Source of the DNA: an uncultured Roseobacter sp.
Lineage (GTDB): Bacteria; Pseudomonadota; Alphaproteobacteria; Rhodobacterales; Rhodobacteraceae
Assembly (NCBI RefSeq): GCF_947495025.1
Contig: NZ_CANLXG010000002.1
Location: 744,001 to 808,000, forward strand
Reading direction: 5' to 3'
DNA: 64,000 bases
The position numbers were made by a program, and so were the translations under genes. Positions 51,240 to 59,767 of the stretch are shown here, piece by piece (the first letter of the stretch is position 1; each line of letters starts with the position of its first letter). The notes beneath the pieces are model-generated. The model saw only the letters and a list, made by a program, of their open reading frames with translations. It was not told the origin of the DNA and searched no databases.

Positions 51240-52064
51240 ATGTTTCAGGCATCCCACAGACGGCAGGGCGCACTGTCCTCTGCGTTCACGATCCTTGCGC
51301 TGATCTACCACTCGGTGGTCCGCTCGGTGCGCAAGACCCATTCGAATGCCTTTCTGGCAATCGGGATCAACCTGCTGCAGGCAGTGATCTTTGTTGCGGC
51401 ATTCTATGCGATGTTTGCGCTGCTCGGGCTCAAGGGCGCTGCGGTCCGGGGCGACTTTCTGCTGTACATTATGTCCGGCGTTTTTCTGTTCATGACGCAT
51501 ACCAAGGCCATGGGCGCTGTGTTCGGGTCCGAGGGTCCGGCAAGCCCGATGATGCAGCACGCCCCGATGAACACGATTGTCGCAATCGCGTCCGCCGCAC
51601 TTGGGTCGCTCTATATCCAGCTGCTGTCCATGGCGGTGATTTTGTTTATCTATCACGTGGCGTGGACACCGATCAGTATCGACGACCCGTTCGCGGCTTT
51701 TGCGATGTTTATGCTCGCCTGGTTTACCGGTGTCGCCATCGGTCTTGTCCTGCTGGCACTCAAGCCATGGATGCCGCAGTTCGTGACGATCTTTAATACC
51801 ATCTATCAGCGGGCCAATATGATCGCGTCAGGCAAGATGTTCGTGGCCAACGTCATGCCCGGGTACATGCTGGCCATGTTTGACTGGAATCCGCTTTTTC
51901 ACTGCATCGACCAGGCGCGCGGATACATATTCATCAATTACGTCCCGCGTTACACGAACTGGGAATACGCGGTCATCGTTGGTCTCATTCTGGTGATGAT
52001 CGGTCTGATGGGCGAATTTTACACCCGCCGTCATGCATCCATCAGCTGGAGCGCACGGCGCTGA
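51240..52064 (+). CDS. ABC-2 type polysaccharide export permease (KpsM/Wzm-like)
   Basis: This 274-residue permease has six hydrophobic segments in ABC-2 arrangement. Typical stretches are SFTILALIYHSVVRSVRKTH near the start, MSGVFLFMTHTKAMGAVFGSEGPASPMMQH, and the C-terminal ISWSARR after GLMGEFYTRRHASI, as in capsule or O-antigen exporters. It would form the channel of a glycan flippase in the inner membrane. No KpsT/Wzt-type ATPase is adjacent, so the partner is elsewhere. It is divergent from cysQ across a 119-bp gap. Confidence 0.78.
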   Translation: MFQASHRRQGALSSAFTILALIYHSVVRSVRKTHSNAFLAIGINLLQAVIFVAAFYAMFALLGLKGAAVRGDFLLYIMSGVFLFMTHTKAMGAVFGSEGPASPMMQHAPMNTIVAIASAALGSLYIQLLSMAVILFIYHVAWTPISIDDPFAAFAMFMLAWFTGVAIGLVLLALKPWMPQFVTIFNTIYQRANMIASGKMFVANVMPGYMLAMFDWNPLFHCIDQARGYIFINYVPRYTNWEYAVIVGLILVMIGLMGEFYTRRHASISWSARR

Positions 52065-52077
52065 TGTCTGCCGGTCT

Positions 52078-52473
52078 TCACGCGGTTCCTGTGAGGTCCT
52101 GCGCGAGCATGAGAGCGTTGCCGTCAGGATCATAGAACGTCGCGGTTTTCACCATGCCCTCGATCACTTCTGTGGGCCCGTCAAAACCCACTCCTGCCGC
52201 CTCTAGCGCTGACCGCGCACTTTCAATGTCTGCGACCCCGAATACCGGTACCGTATTGCCCGGCGCAGGTTCGGCCTGTTCTCCGAATCCGATTGTGACG
52301 CCCGCTGTCAGTGTGCCCATCTCGCTCCAGCCCGCTTCGTCAGCGTGGTAAAGAAGCTCAAAACCCAGCATCTCGTGATACCAGTCAGCACTCCTGTGGC
52401 GGTCTCTTACTGACATCGCGAGAGTGATGGTGCTTTCGAGATTCGCGACCGGCACAGGCTTTCCTTTCGACAT
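52078..52473 (-). CDS. VOC/glyoxalase-fold protein
   Basis: This 131-residue vicinal-oxygen-chelate protein has LESTITLAMSVRDRHRSADWYHEMLGFELLYHADEAGWSEMG in its first half and KTATFYDPDGNALMLAQDL at the end, typical of small glyoxalase-like enzymes. The conserved Glu/His metal ligands are partly present. It is divergent from an HTH regulator with only 21 bp between start codons, and is probably its target. The substrate is unknown. Confidence 0.8.
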   Translation of the reverse strand: MSKGKPVPVANLESTITLAMSVRDRHRSADWYHEMLGFELLYHADEAGWSEMGTLTAGVTIGFGEQAEPAPGNTVPVFGVADIESARSALEAAGVGFDGPTEVIEGMVKTATFYDPDGNALMLAQDLTGTA

Positions 52474-52477
52474 AAAA

Positions 52478-52490
52478 TATAGTTACTATA
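52478..52490. promoter_or_regulatory. 13-bp palindrome between divergent starts
   Basis: TATAG-TTA-CTATA is a perfect dyad with 5-bp arms. It fills most of the 21 bp between the VOC ATG (minus) and the regulator ATG (plus). Any promoter for either gene must overlap the other's coding sequence or use a leaderless transcript, so binding here would affect both. Likely operator of the adjacent HxlR-like regulator. Confidence 0.6.
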
Positions 52491-52494
52491 CTTT

Positions 52495-53034
52495 ATGGAC
52501 ATAAAGCAACTTGTCAAGATTACCTCGCGATCATGGTCCCTGCATATTCTCGCAAGCCTGAACGCAGGTGTACCCGGACGGCAGGCGCCTTTGATTGCCG
52601 CAACCGGTGCAGGGCGCACGGCCTTTGTACAAAGCATTTCCCACCTTGTTGATCTGGGGCTGCTGGAGCGCAATCCGGGGCATGGCCATCCTCTGCGCCC
52701 CGAGTTCCGGCTGACCAGAGACGGTTTGGCGGCTGGTGACATGGCAGCACACGTCCTGACAATCGGACAGGAAGACGGCGCTCCGGACCTGTTGCGCCGC
52801 ATGTGGACAATCCCGGTGCTGGCCGTGTGTCAGGAGCCGCGATATTTCAGCGACATCAGAACTGATCTGGCGCCTGTCACTGACCGTGCGCTGTCACAGA
52901 CCCTGAAAAACCTGCACGCAAGAAACTGGCTGCAGCGGAATACGGACGCATCACTTCACCCGCCGAGACCGGCATATATGGCTACAAATGCAGGCGTCGC
53001 CATCGGACGGGCTGCGCAGGTACTGACCCGTTGA
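52495..53034 (+). CDS. winged-helix regulator with two HxlR/MarR-like halves
   Basis: This 179-residue DNA-binding protein has two winged-helix-like halves. The first contains WSLHILASLNAGVPGRQAPLIAATGAGRTAFVQSISHLVDLGLLERNPGHGHPLRPEFRLTRDG. The second contains WTIPVLAVCQEPRYFSDIRTDLAPVTDRALSQTLKNLHARNWLQR, which is HxlR-type. An internal duplication is plausible. HxlR proteins commonly sense electrophiles through a cysteine; one is present near residue 113 (LAVCQEP). It faces the VOC gene across the 13-bp palindrome and probably controls it and itself. Confidence 0.65.
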   Translation: MDIKQLVKITSRSWSLHILASLNAGVPGRQAPLIAATGAGRTAFVQSISHLVDLGLLERNPGHGHPLRPEFRLTRDGLAAGDMAAHVLTIGQEDGAPDLLRRMWTIPVLAVCQEPRYFSDIRTDLAPVTDRALSQTLKNLHARNWLQRNTDASLHPPRPAYMATNAGVAIGRAAQVLTR

Positions 53035-53041
53035 CGCCGGG

Positions 53042-53644
53042 CTATGTCACAACGCGCAGCGTCAGGTTCAGCCGCCCGCCGTTTTCAAGCAGGGACGACG
53101 AGCCATAGCGGATCCGGTCCACACCATGATAAGCGAGGCGCGCTGCGCCGCCCATCACCACCACATCTCCGCTCTCCAGCCAGATGGACTGCGTTTTGCC
53201 TCCCCGTTCCGTGCCACCCATACGGAACAACCCGTCATCGCCCAGCGACACCGAAACAACCGGCCAGACAAACCCGGCTTCGTCCTTGTCCTGATGCAGG
53301 CCCATCCGTGCACCTTCGCCGTAATAATTGATCAGACAGCTTTCCGGCAGGCGATCTGATCCGGACACATCCCGCCAGATATCCAGAACCGCTTCCGGAA
53401 CAGGTGGCCATGCCGTACCGGACGGATGCGTTCTGCTGTAGCGGTACCCCGAACGGTCGGTGATCCAGCCAAAATCACCCGCAGCCGTCATCCGCACTGA
53501 CATAGGCTTTCCCCGCGGTGTCACCGGCGCAAAAAACGGAGCGTCACGCACCACGTCCCGCAGCTCTCCGACAAGGGCTTCGCAGGCGCTTTTGTTAAGG
53601 AAACCTTTATAAATTGTGAAACCTGCGATGCTCATTTGCATCAT
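53042..53644 (-). CDS. AlkB-family 2-oxoglutarate/Fe(II) dioxygenase
   Basis: This 200-residue AlkB-like oxygenase removes alkyl adducts from nucleic acid bases. The iron ligands are in MGLHQDKDE (H-x-D) and RLAYHGVDRIRYG (distal His), and RLNLTLRVVT closes the fold. INYYGEGARMGLHQD matches bacterial AlkB well. The ATG at 53644 follows GAGGGG at good spacing and is preferred over the GTG at 53650. It is convergent with the HTH gene 7 bp away and divergent from dnaK. Confidence 0.88.
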   Translation of the reverse strand: MMQMSIAGFTIYKGFLNKSACEALVGELRDVVRDAPFFAPVTPRGKPMSVRMTAAGDFGWITDRSGYRYSRTHPSGTAWPPVPEAVLDIWRDVSGSDRLPESCLINYYGEGARMGLHQDKDEAGFVWPVVSVSLGDDGLFRMGGTERGGKTQSIWLESGDVVVMGGAARLAYHGVDRIRYGSSSLLENGGRLNLTLRVVT

Positions 53645-53710
53645 TCCCACCCCTCATGGCCGTCATTGACGAAATTTCTTCCGGATTCCCTCCGGGCGGC
53701 GCTCTCAAAG

Positions 53711-53740
53711 GTTGCAGGGCCGCTGGCCCCTCCTTATATA
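53711..53740 (+). promoter_or_regulatory. likely heat-shock (RpoH-type) promoter for dnaK
   Basis: GTTGCAG (53711-53717) and CCTTATATA (53732-53740) resemble the alphaproteobacterial RpoH consensus (CTTG... and CYTATNT), with 16 bp between the TTGCAG and TTATAT cores. It is about 110 bp before the dnaK ATG. The assignment rests on motif similarity alone. Confidence 0.5.
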
Positions 53741-53852
53741 CCCTGCGAACCGCATGAGGCGACCCGCTTCATGTGTAAACAGATCGGGATCAGGGCGCCG
53801 AAACGGGTCCGCGTTCCGTGTCATCGCCTTTAGTTTTAAGAGGGATCAGAAA

Positions 53853-55763
53853 ATGGCCAAAGTGATCGGTATCGACCTTGGAACCACAAACAGCTGCATC
53901 GCCATCATGGACGGATCGCAGCCGCGTGTTATTGAGAACGCCGAAGGTGCACGGACGACACCTTCGATCGTCGCTTTCACGGATGAGGAGCGACTGGTAG
54001 GCCAGCCGGCGAAACGCCAGGCGGTTACCAACCCCGACAACACAATCTTCGGCGTCAAGCGCCTGATCGGCCGTCGCAACGACGACGCAGATCTTGCCAA
54101 AGACAAGAAAAACCTCCCCTTTGCGGTTATCGACGGTGGTAACGGCGATGCATGGGTTGAGGCCAGAGGCGAGAAGTACTCGCCCTCGCAGATTTCTGCA
54201 TTCATCCTCGGTAAAATGAAAGAGACCGCCGAGAGCTACCTCGGTGAAGAAGTGACGCAGGCGGTTATCACCGTTCCCGCGTATTTTAACGACGCACAGC
54301 GTCAGGCCACCAAAGACGCGGGCAAAATTGCCGGCCTCGAAGTGCTGCGGATCATCAACGAGCCGACGGCTGCTGCTCTGGCTTATGGCCTCGACAAAGA
54401 GAACACACAGACAATCGCTGTCTATGACCTTGGCGGCGGTACGTTTGACGTCACCATCCTGGAAATTGACGACGGCCTGTTTGAGGTAAAGTCCACCAAC
54501 GGTGATACCTTCCTGGGCGGTGAAGACTTTGACATGCGCATCGTCAACTATCTCGCCGGTGAGTTCAAAAAAGAGCATCAGGTGGACCTGACGCAGGATA
54601 AGATGGCCCTGCAGCGTCTGAAAGAAGCTGCCGAGAAGGCCAAAATCGAACTGTCCAGCTCAAGTCAGACTGAGATCAACCAGCCGTTTATCTCGATGGG
54701 CTCCAATGGCCAGCCGCTGCACATGGTAATGAAGCTGACCCGCTCCAAACTGGAAAGCCTGGTCGGTGACCTGATCAAATCCTCGATGAAGCCCTGCCAG
54801 GCGGCGCTCAAGGACGCGGGCCTGTCCCCGTCTGACATCGACGAGGTTGTCCTCGTCGGTGGTATGACGCGGATGCCCAAAGTGGTCGAGGAAGTGACCA
54901 AATTCTTTGGCAAGGAGCCGCACAAGGGTGTGAACCCCGACGAGGTTGTGGCCATGGGCGCGGCCATTCAGGCAGGTGTTCTGCAGGGTGACGTCAAAGA
55001 TGTTGTTCTGCTCGACGTCACACCACTCTCGCTGGGTATCGAAACCCTGGGCGGTGTGTTCACGCGGCTGATCGATCGCAACACAACAATCCCGACCAAG
55101 AAATCTCAGATCTTCTCGACGGCTGAAGACAACCAGAACGCTGTGACCATCCGGGTTTTCCAGGGTGAGCGCGAGATGGCGTCTGACAACAAAATCCTTG
55201 GTGCCTTTAATCTGGAAAACATCCCGCCGGCCCCGCGCGGTATGCCACAGATCGAAGTAACCTTTGACATCGACGCCAACGGCATTGTGTCGGTCGGCGC
55301 CATGGACAAGGGCACCGGCAAAGAGCAGAAGATCACGATCCAGGCTTCCGGTGGCCTGTCAGATGACGATATCGATAAAATGGTCAAGGACGCGGAAGAG
55401 AATGCCGAGGCCGACAAGGCCCGCCGCGAACTCATCGAAGCGAAAAACCAGGCTGAGAGCCTGATCCACTCGACCGAAAAATCGATGGAAGAGCATGCTG
55501 ACAAGGTTGATCCGACAACGATCGAAGCGATCGAACTGGCGATTGCGGCGCTCAAGGATGAGCTGGAAACAGACAACGTGGACAAGATCAAGTCCGGCAT
55601 CCAGAACGTAACAGAAGCCGCAATGAAACTTGGTGAGGCCATTTATAAGGCCGCTCAGGAAGACGGCGAGGATGCGCCCGAAGCAGCCGACGAGCCGCGT
55701 GCAGATGACGACGACATCGTTGATGCCGAGTTCGAGGATCTTGACGACGACAAGCGCGCATAA
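53853..55763 (+). CDS. dnaK: molecular chaperone DnaK (Hsp70)
   Basis: This 636-residue Hsp70 has the nucleotide-binding domain [41 protein letters not shown] and [16 protein letters not shown], then the linker [16 protein letters not shown], a substrate-binding beta domain, and a helical lid ending in an acidic tail. The ATG at 53853 follows AAGAGGGA and begins the invariant N-terminus; the upstream open frame is not Hsp70-like. It is followed by a strong stem-loop and then dnaJ, in the usual dnaK-dnaJ order. Confidence 0.98.
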   Translation: MAKVIGIDLGTTNSCIAIMDGSQPRVIENAEGARTTPSIVAFTDEERLVGQPAKRQAVTNPDNTIFGVKRLIGRRNDDADLAKDKKNLPFAVIDGGNGDAWVEARGEKYSPSQISAFILGKMKETAESYLGEEVTQAVITVPAYFNDAQRQATKDAGKIAGLEVLRIINEPTAAALAYGLDKENTQTIAVYDLGGGTFDVTILEIDDGLFEVKSTNGDTFLGGEDFDMRIVNYLAGEFKKEHQVDLTQDKMALQRLKEAAEKAKIELSSSSQTEINQPFISMGSNGQPLHMVMKLTRSKLESLVGDLIKSSMKPCQAALKDAGLSPSDIDEVVLVGGMTRMPKVVEEVTKFFGKEPHKGVNPDEVVAMGAAIQAGVLQGDVKDVVLLDVTPLSLGIETLGGVFTRLIDRNTTIPTKKSQIFSTAEDNQNAVTIRVFQGEREMASDNKILGAFNLENIPPAPRGMPQIEVTFDIDANGIVSVGAMDKGTGKEQKITIQASGGLSDDDIDKMVKDAEENAEADKARRELIEAKNQAESLIHSTEKSMEEHADKVDPTTIEAIELAIAALKDELETDNVDKIKSGIQNVTEAAMKLGEAIYKAAQEDGEDAPEAADEPRADDDDIVDAEFEDLDDDKRA

Positions 55764-55791
55764 GAAACGCGTGGTCCGGAACCCCAGCATA

Positions 55792-55812
55792 GGCCGACCC
55801 CCCGGGTCGGCC
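55792..55812 (+). other. stem-loop between dnaK and dnaJ
   Basis: GGCCGACCC (55792-55800) and GGGTCGGCC (55804-55812) form a perfect 9-bp stem with the loop CCC. No T-run follows, so it probably attenuates or stabilises the message and lowers dnaJ relative to dnaK. It lies 28 bp before the dnaJ ATG. Confidence 0.7.
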
Positions 55813-55840
55813 TGTCACGTTCCGGAGAGGGGACATTACC

Positions 55841-57001
55841 ATGGCAAAACGTGACTACTACGAAGTGCTTGGCGTCGCCAAAGGGGCCTCGGCTGACGAG
55901 ATCAAAAAGGGCTACCGTACAAAAGCCAAAGAGCTGCATCCTGACAGGAACGCCGACAATCCACAGGCCGAAGCACAGTTCAAAGAAGCAAATGAGGCCT
56001 ACGAAGTCCTCAAGGACGCTGAGAAAAAGGCTGCCTATGACCGGTTCGGTCATGCCGCATTCGAAGGCGGCATGGGCGGCGGCGGCGGAAGGCCGGGCGG
56101 CGGATTCGGCGGCGGTGGCCAGGGCGATTTTTCATCTGCGTTCTCCGATGTGTTCGACGATCTCTTCGGAGATTTCATGGGTGGCCAGCGTGGCGGTGGT
56201 GGTGGACGACGCGCCTCACGCGGCTCCGATCTGCGCTACAACATGCGCATCGAACTTGAAGAAGCCTTCTCGGGCATTCAGAAGACCATCAACGTTCCGA
56301 CATCGGTCAGCTGTTCGGGCTGTAATGGCTCGGGCTCGGAGGGTGGCTCCGAGCCGGCTTCCTGTCCGACATGCTCAGGCATGGGTAAAGTCCGTGCCCA
56401 GCAGGGTTTCTTTACCGTCGAACGGACCTGCCCCACGTGTTCCGGCCTTGGTCAGATCATCAAGAATCCCTGTAAATCCTGCCAGGGCGCCGGCCGTGTC
56501 GAGAAAGAGCGTGCGCTGAACGTCAATATCCCTGCCGGCGTCGAGACTGGGACCCGTATTCGCCTCGGCGGCGAAGGCGAGGCAGGTATGCGCGGTGGAC
56601 CGTCCGGTGATCTCTACATCTTCATCGATGTCGCCGATCACGAGCTTTTTCAGCGCGAAGGCACGAACCTCTACTGCCGCGTTCCTGTATCCATGGCCAA
56701 AGCGGCGCTGGGCGGATCAATCGAGGTACCGACAATCGATGGCGGCCGGGGACGTGTGCAGATTCCCTCAGGCAGCCAGTCTGGTCGTCAGATGCGCCTG
56801 AGGTCAAAAGGGATGCCGGCCCTGCGCGGTGCCGGAACCGGCGATATGTTCATCGAACTCGCTGTGGAAACGCCCGTTAATCTGACAGCGCGGCAAAAGG
56901 AAATCCTTCAGGAATTCGATGACCTGTCCGAGGACAACAACCCGGAATCCTCAAGCTTCTTTTCCTCTGTGAAAAGCTTCTGGGATTCCATGAAGGGCTG
57001 A
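55841..57001 (+). CDS. dnaJ: chaperone DnaJ
   Basis: This 386-residue class I J-protein has a J domain with the HPD motif ([13 protein letters not shown]), a Gly-rich region with many GGG runs (about 72-120), and a zinc finger with four CxxCxGxG repeats ([32 protein letters not shown]). The C-terminal client domains include [32 protein letters not shown]. It stimulates DnaK ATPase and delivers clients. AGAGGGGA lies ahead of the ATG. It ends at a strong terminator. Confidence 0.98.
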   Translation: MAKRDYYEVLGVAKGASADEIKKGYRTKAKELHPDRNADNPQAEAQFKEANEAYEVLKDAEKKAAYDRFGHAAFEGGMGGGGGRPGGGFGGGGQGDFSSAFSDVFDDLFGDFMGGQRGGGGGRRASRGSDLRYNMRIELEEAFSGIQKTINVPTSVSCSGCNGSGSEGGSEPASCPTCSGMGKVRAQQGFFTVERTCPTCSGLGQIIKNPCKSCQGAGRVEKERALNVNIPAGVETGTRIRLGGEGEAGMRGGPSGDLYIFIDVADHELFQREGTNLYCRVPVSMAKAALGGSIEVPTIDGGRGRVQIPSGSQSGRQMRLRSKGMPALRGAGTGDMFIELAVETPVNLTARQKEILQEFDDLSEDNNPESSSFFSSVKSFWDSMKG

Positions 57002-57025
57002 CACCATCGTTCGTCGCAGACACCG

Positions 57026-57056
57026 AACCGGCAGGAACTAACCCCTGCCGGTTTTT
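57026..57056 (+). terminator. intrinsic terminator after dnaJ
   Basis: AACCGGCAGG (57026-57035) pairs with CCTGCCGGTT (57044-57053) around the loop AACTAACC and is followed by further Ts (run 57052-57056). The stem is long and GC-rich with a proper U-run. It closes the dnaK-dnaJ transcript and lies just before the 3' end of the convergent OmpA-domain gene. Confidence 0.9.
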
Positions 57057-57068
57057 CTGTGCGGACCA

Positions 57069-58628
57069 CTACCTCAGCCAGACTTCCACACGCCTGTTGG
57101 TCAGCCGACCCCATTCGCTCGTGTCACAGGCAACCGGCATTGCCTCGCCAAACGCGTCAACACGAAGCTCAGCCCGGGCGCTGTCAAATGTCTCGGCCGC
57201 ATCCAGGACAGCGCGGCGTACAGTTTCTGCCCGCCGCAGGGCAATTGACTGGTTGGCCAGAGCGCTTCCATCGCCATCGCTGAACCCGACAAAAAGAAGT
57301 TCACGCGAATCGTAACGTCCCCGCTCCAGGGCTTCGGCCAGCCGCACAACGTTCGACCGGGACTGTGCATCAAGTCGCGCGGAGCCGGTTTCAAATCGGA
57401 ATGACGTTGTCAGCCGTTTCCTTGGGCTGAGAACAGAGATCATGCGTTTCAAAACCTCGAGCGTGATTTCCGGACCAGCTGCATCAATCGCATTGGCGAG
57501 CCGGTTTCCCTGCAGTTCCAGGGACACAAGCTCGGGTGCCTGATCCACAAACCCGGACCGGCGGATCACCAGCTGTGCCGCAGAGGAAGTAGCAAACGCC
57601 AGAAACTCCCGCCCTGTGCGCGGCAAACGCCGGGCAGGACGGTACAGGAACATCGGTGCGGTCAGTGGGTAGTCTTCGGTTTTGATGGTCTGGCGACCTG
57701 CCACGAGGTTACGGCCGCAGCCTCCCCGCAGTGACAGAACCTGTGCCCTGCCGGTCTCCGCATAACTGGTAATGCCCAGCCCGAAAGGGTCTGCGACCAC
57801 AGCGCGCGCCAGGTCCTCTCCGAGCGCGAACCTCCTGATATCACCGGTCTGCTCGAGTGACGAACGCGCCATCACCTGCCGCTCAAAGGCCTGTGCGAGG
57901 CCGGTTTCCGCATCCGGTGCATAGAGCGTTATCGGTGAATCCGGTCCGCCCAGGGCCGACCAGTTCCGGATTTCACCTGCATAAATCCGTGCAAGTTCTG
58001 TCAGGGACACTGATCGCACCGGGTTGTCTGGCGCCACCACGGGCACAACGGCGTCCAGTGCCAGAACACGCGCGCGTCGTGCATCCGCGACATCGCCCAT
58101 TCCGGCCTCAAGTGCCCGATCCCGCTCGCCGGCACGGATTTCGCGAAGCGCCATCACGATATCCGCTTCATTTGCCAGCAGGTCTGCAAATCCTTCATCG
58201 GTGTTGGTCAGCCGAAAGAAAAACCGCGCAATTACACGATCCGAATCCGGGTCTGTCAGACTGTAGCTTCTGTGCGACGCATCCTGCGTTTCCCGCGTGA
58301 CGTTGTATCCGTTTCGCTGCGCAAAGGTTTCGATCAGCGCCGGCACCATGACCGTTCCCATCGAAGCTGCGCCGGAAATACGTATCTCGGCAACGTAGTC
58401 CTCGAGGCTCGGACAGGCAGGTCCGTCACAGGTGACACCGGACCCGTCAACAGTCAGTTCGCCGTAGATCGTATCGATGCGATAAAGTTCGCCATCAAAG
58501 CCCAGCAACGTGCCGGACAGTTCCACTTCTCCGTCGCGGGACGTCAGTGTCACATCCTCGGCACCCAGCGGCCGGCACAGCGCAAAAAGAAAAAGTGCAG
58601 CGCAAAACGCTGCACGCAGGAGTGTCAT
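57069..58628 (-). CDS. periplasmic phosphate-type binding protein fused to OmpA domain
   Basis: This 519-residue secreted protein has a signal peptide ending PLGA-ED near residue 23. A short N-terminal region (25-80) with LTSRDGEVELSGTLLGFDGELYRI precedes a PstS-like binding domain (about 80-335): RISGAASMGTVMVPALIETFAQRNGYNV, then VALDAVVPVV-like text and SLTELARIYAGEIRNWSALGG. The C-terminal 130 residues are an OmpA/MotB peptidoglycan-binding domain (TSFRFETGSARLDAQSRSNVVRLAEAL, LFVGFSDGDGS, RLTNRRVEVWL). It would be a periplasmic, wall-anchored ligand binder. No PstABC genes are adjacent, so uptake is unlikely to be direct. Confidence 0.82.
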   Translation of the reverse strand: MTLLRAAFCAALFLFALCRPLGAEDVTLTSRDGEVELSGTLLGFDGELYRIDTIYGELTVDGSGVTCDGPACPSLEDYVAEIRISGAASMGTVMVPALIETFAQRNGYNVTRETQDASHRSYSLTDPDSDRVIARFFFRLTNTDEGFADLLANEADIVMALREIRAGERDRALEAGMGDVADARRARVLALDAVVPVVAPDNPVRSVSLTELARIYAGEIRNWSALGGPDSPITLYAPDAETGLAQAFERQVMARSSLEQTGDIRRFALGEDLARAVVADPFGLGITSYAETGRAQVLSLRGGCGRNLVAGRQTIKTEDYPLTAPMFLYRPARRLPRTGREFLAFATSSAAQLVIRRSGFVDQAPELVSLELQGNRLANAIDAAGPEITLEVLKRMISVLSPRKRLTTSFRFETGSARLDAQSRSNVVRLAEALERGRYDSRELLFVGFSDGDGSALANQSIALRRAETVRRAVLDAAETFDSARAELRVDAFGEAMPVACDTSEWGRLTNRRVEVWLR

Positions 58629-58647
58629 GAAATGGCCTCGCAGCGGA

Positions 58648-59664
58648 TCAGTTGCTGGCGAGTTTCAGGTCTCCGAGCGGGTTTTTCAACACCAGAAAGT
58701 CACCCACTGCTTCGCAGGACGGGACATCGATGCTGAGATCACTGACTTCAGGCAGACCGCCGCGGAAAACCTTTACCGCCGTTGCGGATACCGTCGTACC
58801 GCAGTTGGCGGCAGTGACTTCTGTTTCGATGCTGAGATCAACGGCGCCCACAGCTCGGGAAACTGCAACCGGATACGTATAGATCTCGCTGACCAGGTGG
58901 TCTTTGTCACCTGGCTGACCAAGCACCGTCATAAACCCACCAACACCGTCGTTGACAGCCGATGCATCACGCGGTGCGCCGGACCAGACGTGTCCGTCGT
59001 CGCCATATGACGCGCCGAATTCACGCGCGTGGATCTGAATGCCTGTTTCGCCCACGCCCTGAATAAGGACACGGTCATAAAGTGCGATCGTCGGCACAGA
59101 TGTGCTGGCCGTAGCTGATTTACCGTTTTCGAAAGAAATGGAGAACTCTGCATCGCTCTTCAGCGCCGGAATAACCACGCTCAGTTTACCATCGTCTGAC
59201 AGTTTCTCGTCAAATACGATGCTCTGGTGAGTGATTGTCACTATCTGTCCGGCAAAACACGCGGCCTTGATATCCACACTTACCATTGCCCCCGGAAGGG
59301 GTTGTGCCGTGGCAGAAACAGGGCAGCCAGAGCGGATTGTATACTGAGGTCCGGGGGCCAGTGGCGCTGGTTCCTCGAAAACGGCGGGTTCGGCCGTGGC
59401 TGTTCTGGTTACAGCCTCGGGAAGCTCTGCGGAAGTGAGCGTAATGTCATGAACGTCCAGAACCGGACCGTCAGCTGCGGGATCGGCAGCTTGTGACAGC
59501 CGTTCCACCGACGAAAGCCCGACTGTGATCACGCTGTTCTGCGCGACCTGTACATGGTCTCCATATCGCTGCTGAGCTGCATCGCCGCTCTGCATAACGA
59601 AACCAATGCCCAGCGCACATGCCAGTGTTCCAGCCGCGGTCATGATTTCTGTCTTGTGAGACAT
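58648..59664 (-). CDS. unknown exported protein encoded behind secA
   Basis: This 338-residue protein has an N-terminal hydrophobic anchor or signal (TAAGTLACALGIGFVMQSGDAA). A proline/alanine-rich linker (about 75-105) leads to a beta-rich extracytoplasmic body with paired cysteines (SGCPVSATAQPLPGAMVSVDIKAACFAGQIVTI) and Ig-like repeats. The ATG at 59664 is preferred because GAGG precedes it; the GTG at 59682 overlaps that site. No catalytic motif is seen and no known family is assigned. It lies 103 bp after secA and 19 bp ahead of the OmpA-fusion gene, so all three could be one envelope operon. Confidence 0.7.
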   Translation of the reverse strand: MSHKTEIMTAAGTLACALGIGFVMQSGDAAQQRYGDHVQVAQNSVITVGLSSVERLSQAADPAADGPVLDVHDITLTSAELPEAVTRTATAEPAVFEEPAPLAPGPQYTIRSGCPVSATAQPLPGAMVSVDIKAACFAGQIVTITHQSIVFDEKLSDDGKLSVVIPALKSDAEFSISFENGKSATASTSVPTIALYDRVLIQGVGETGIQIHAREFGASYGDDGHVWSGAPRDASAVNDGVGGFMTVLGQPGDKDHLVSEIYTYPVAVSRAVGAVDLSIETEVTAANCGTTVSATAVKVFRGGLPEVSDLSIDVPSCEAVGDFLVLKNPLGDLKLASN

Positions 59665-59767
59665 ATTTCGATCCTCTTCCACCTGTTAAGAATGGTTAAT
59701 AGATCGTAAACAGGGCTCACTTATGACGGGTATTGGGAGTCATTCAGGCAACAAAAAGGCAAACTGC

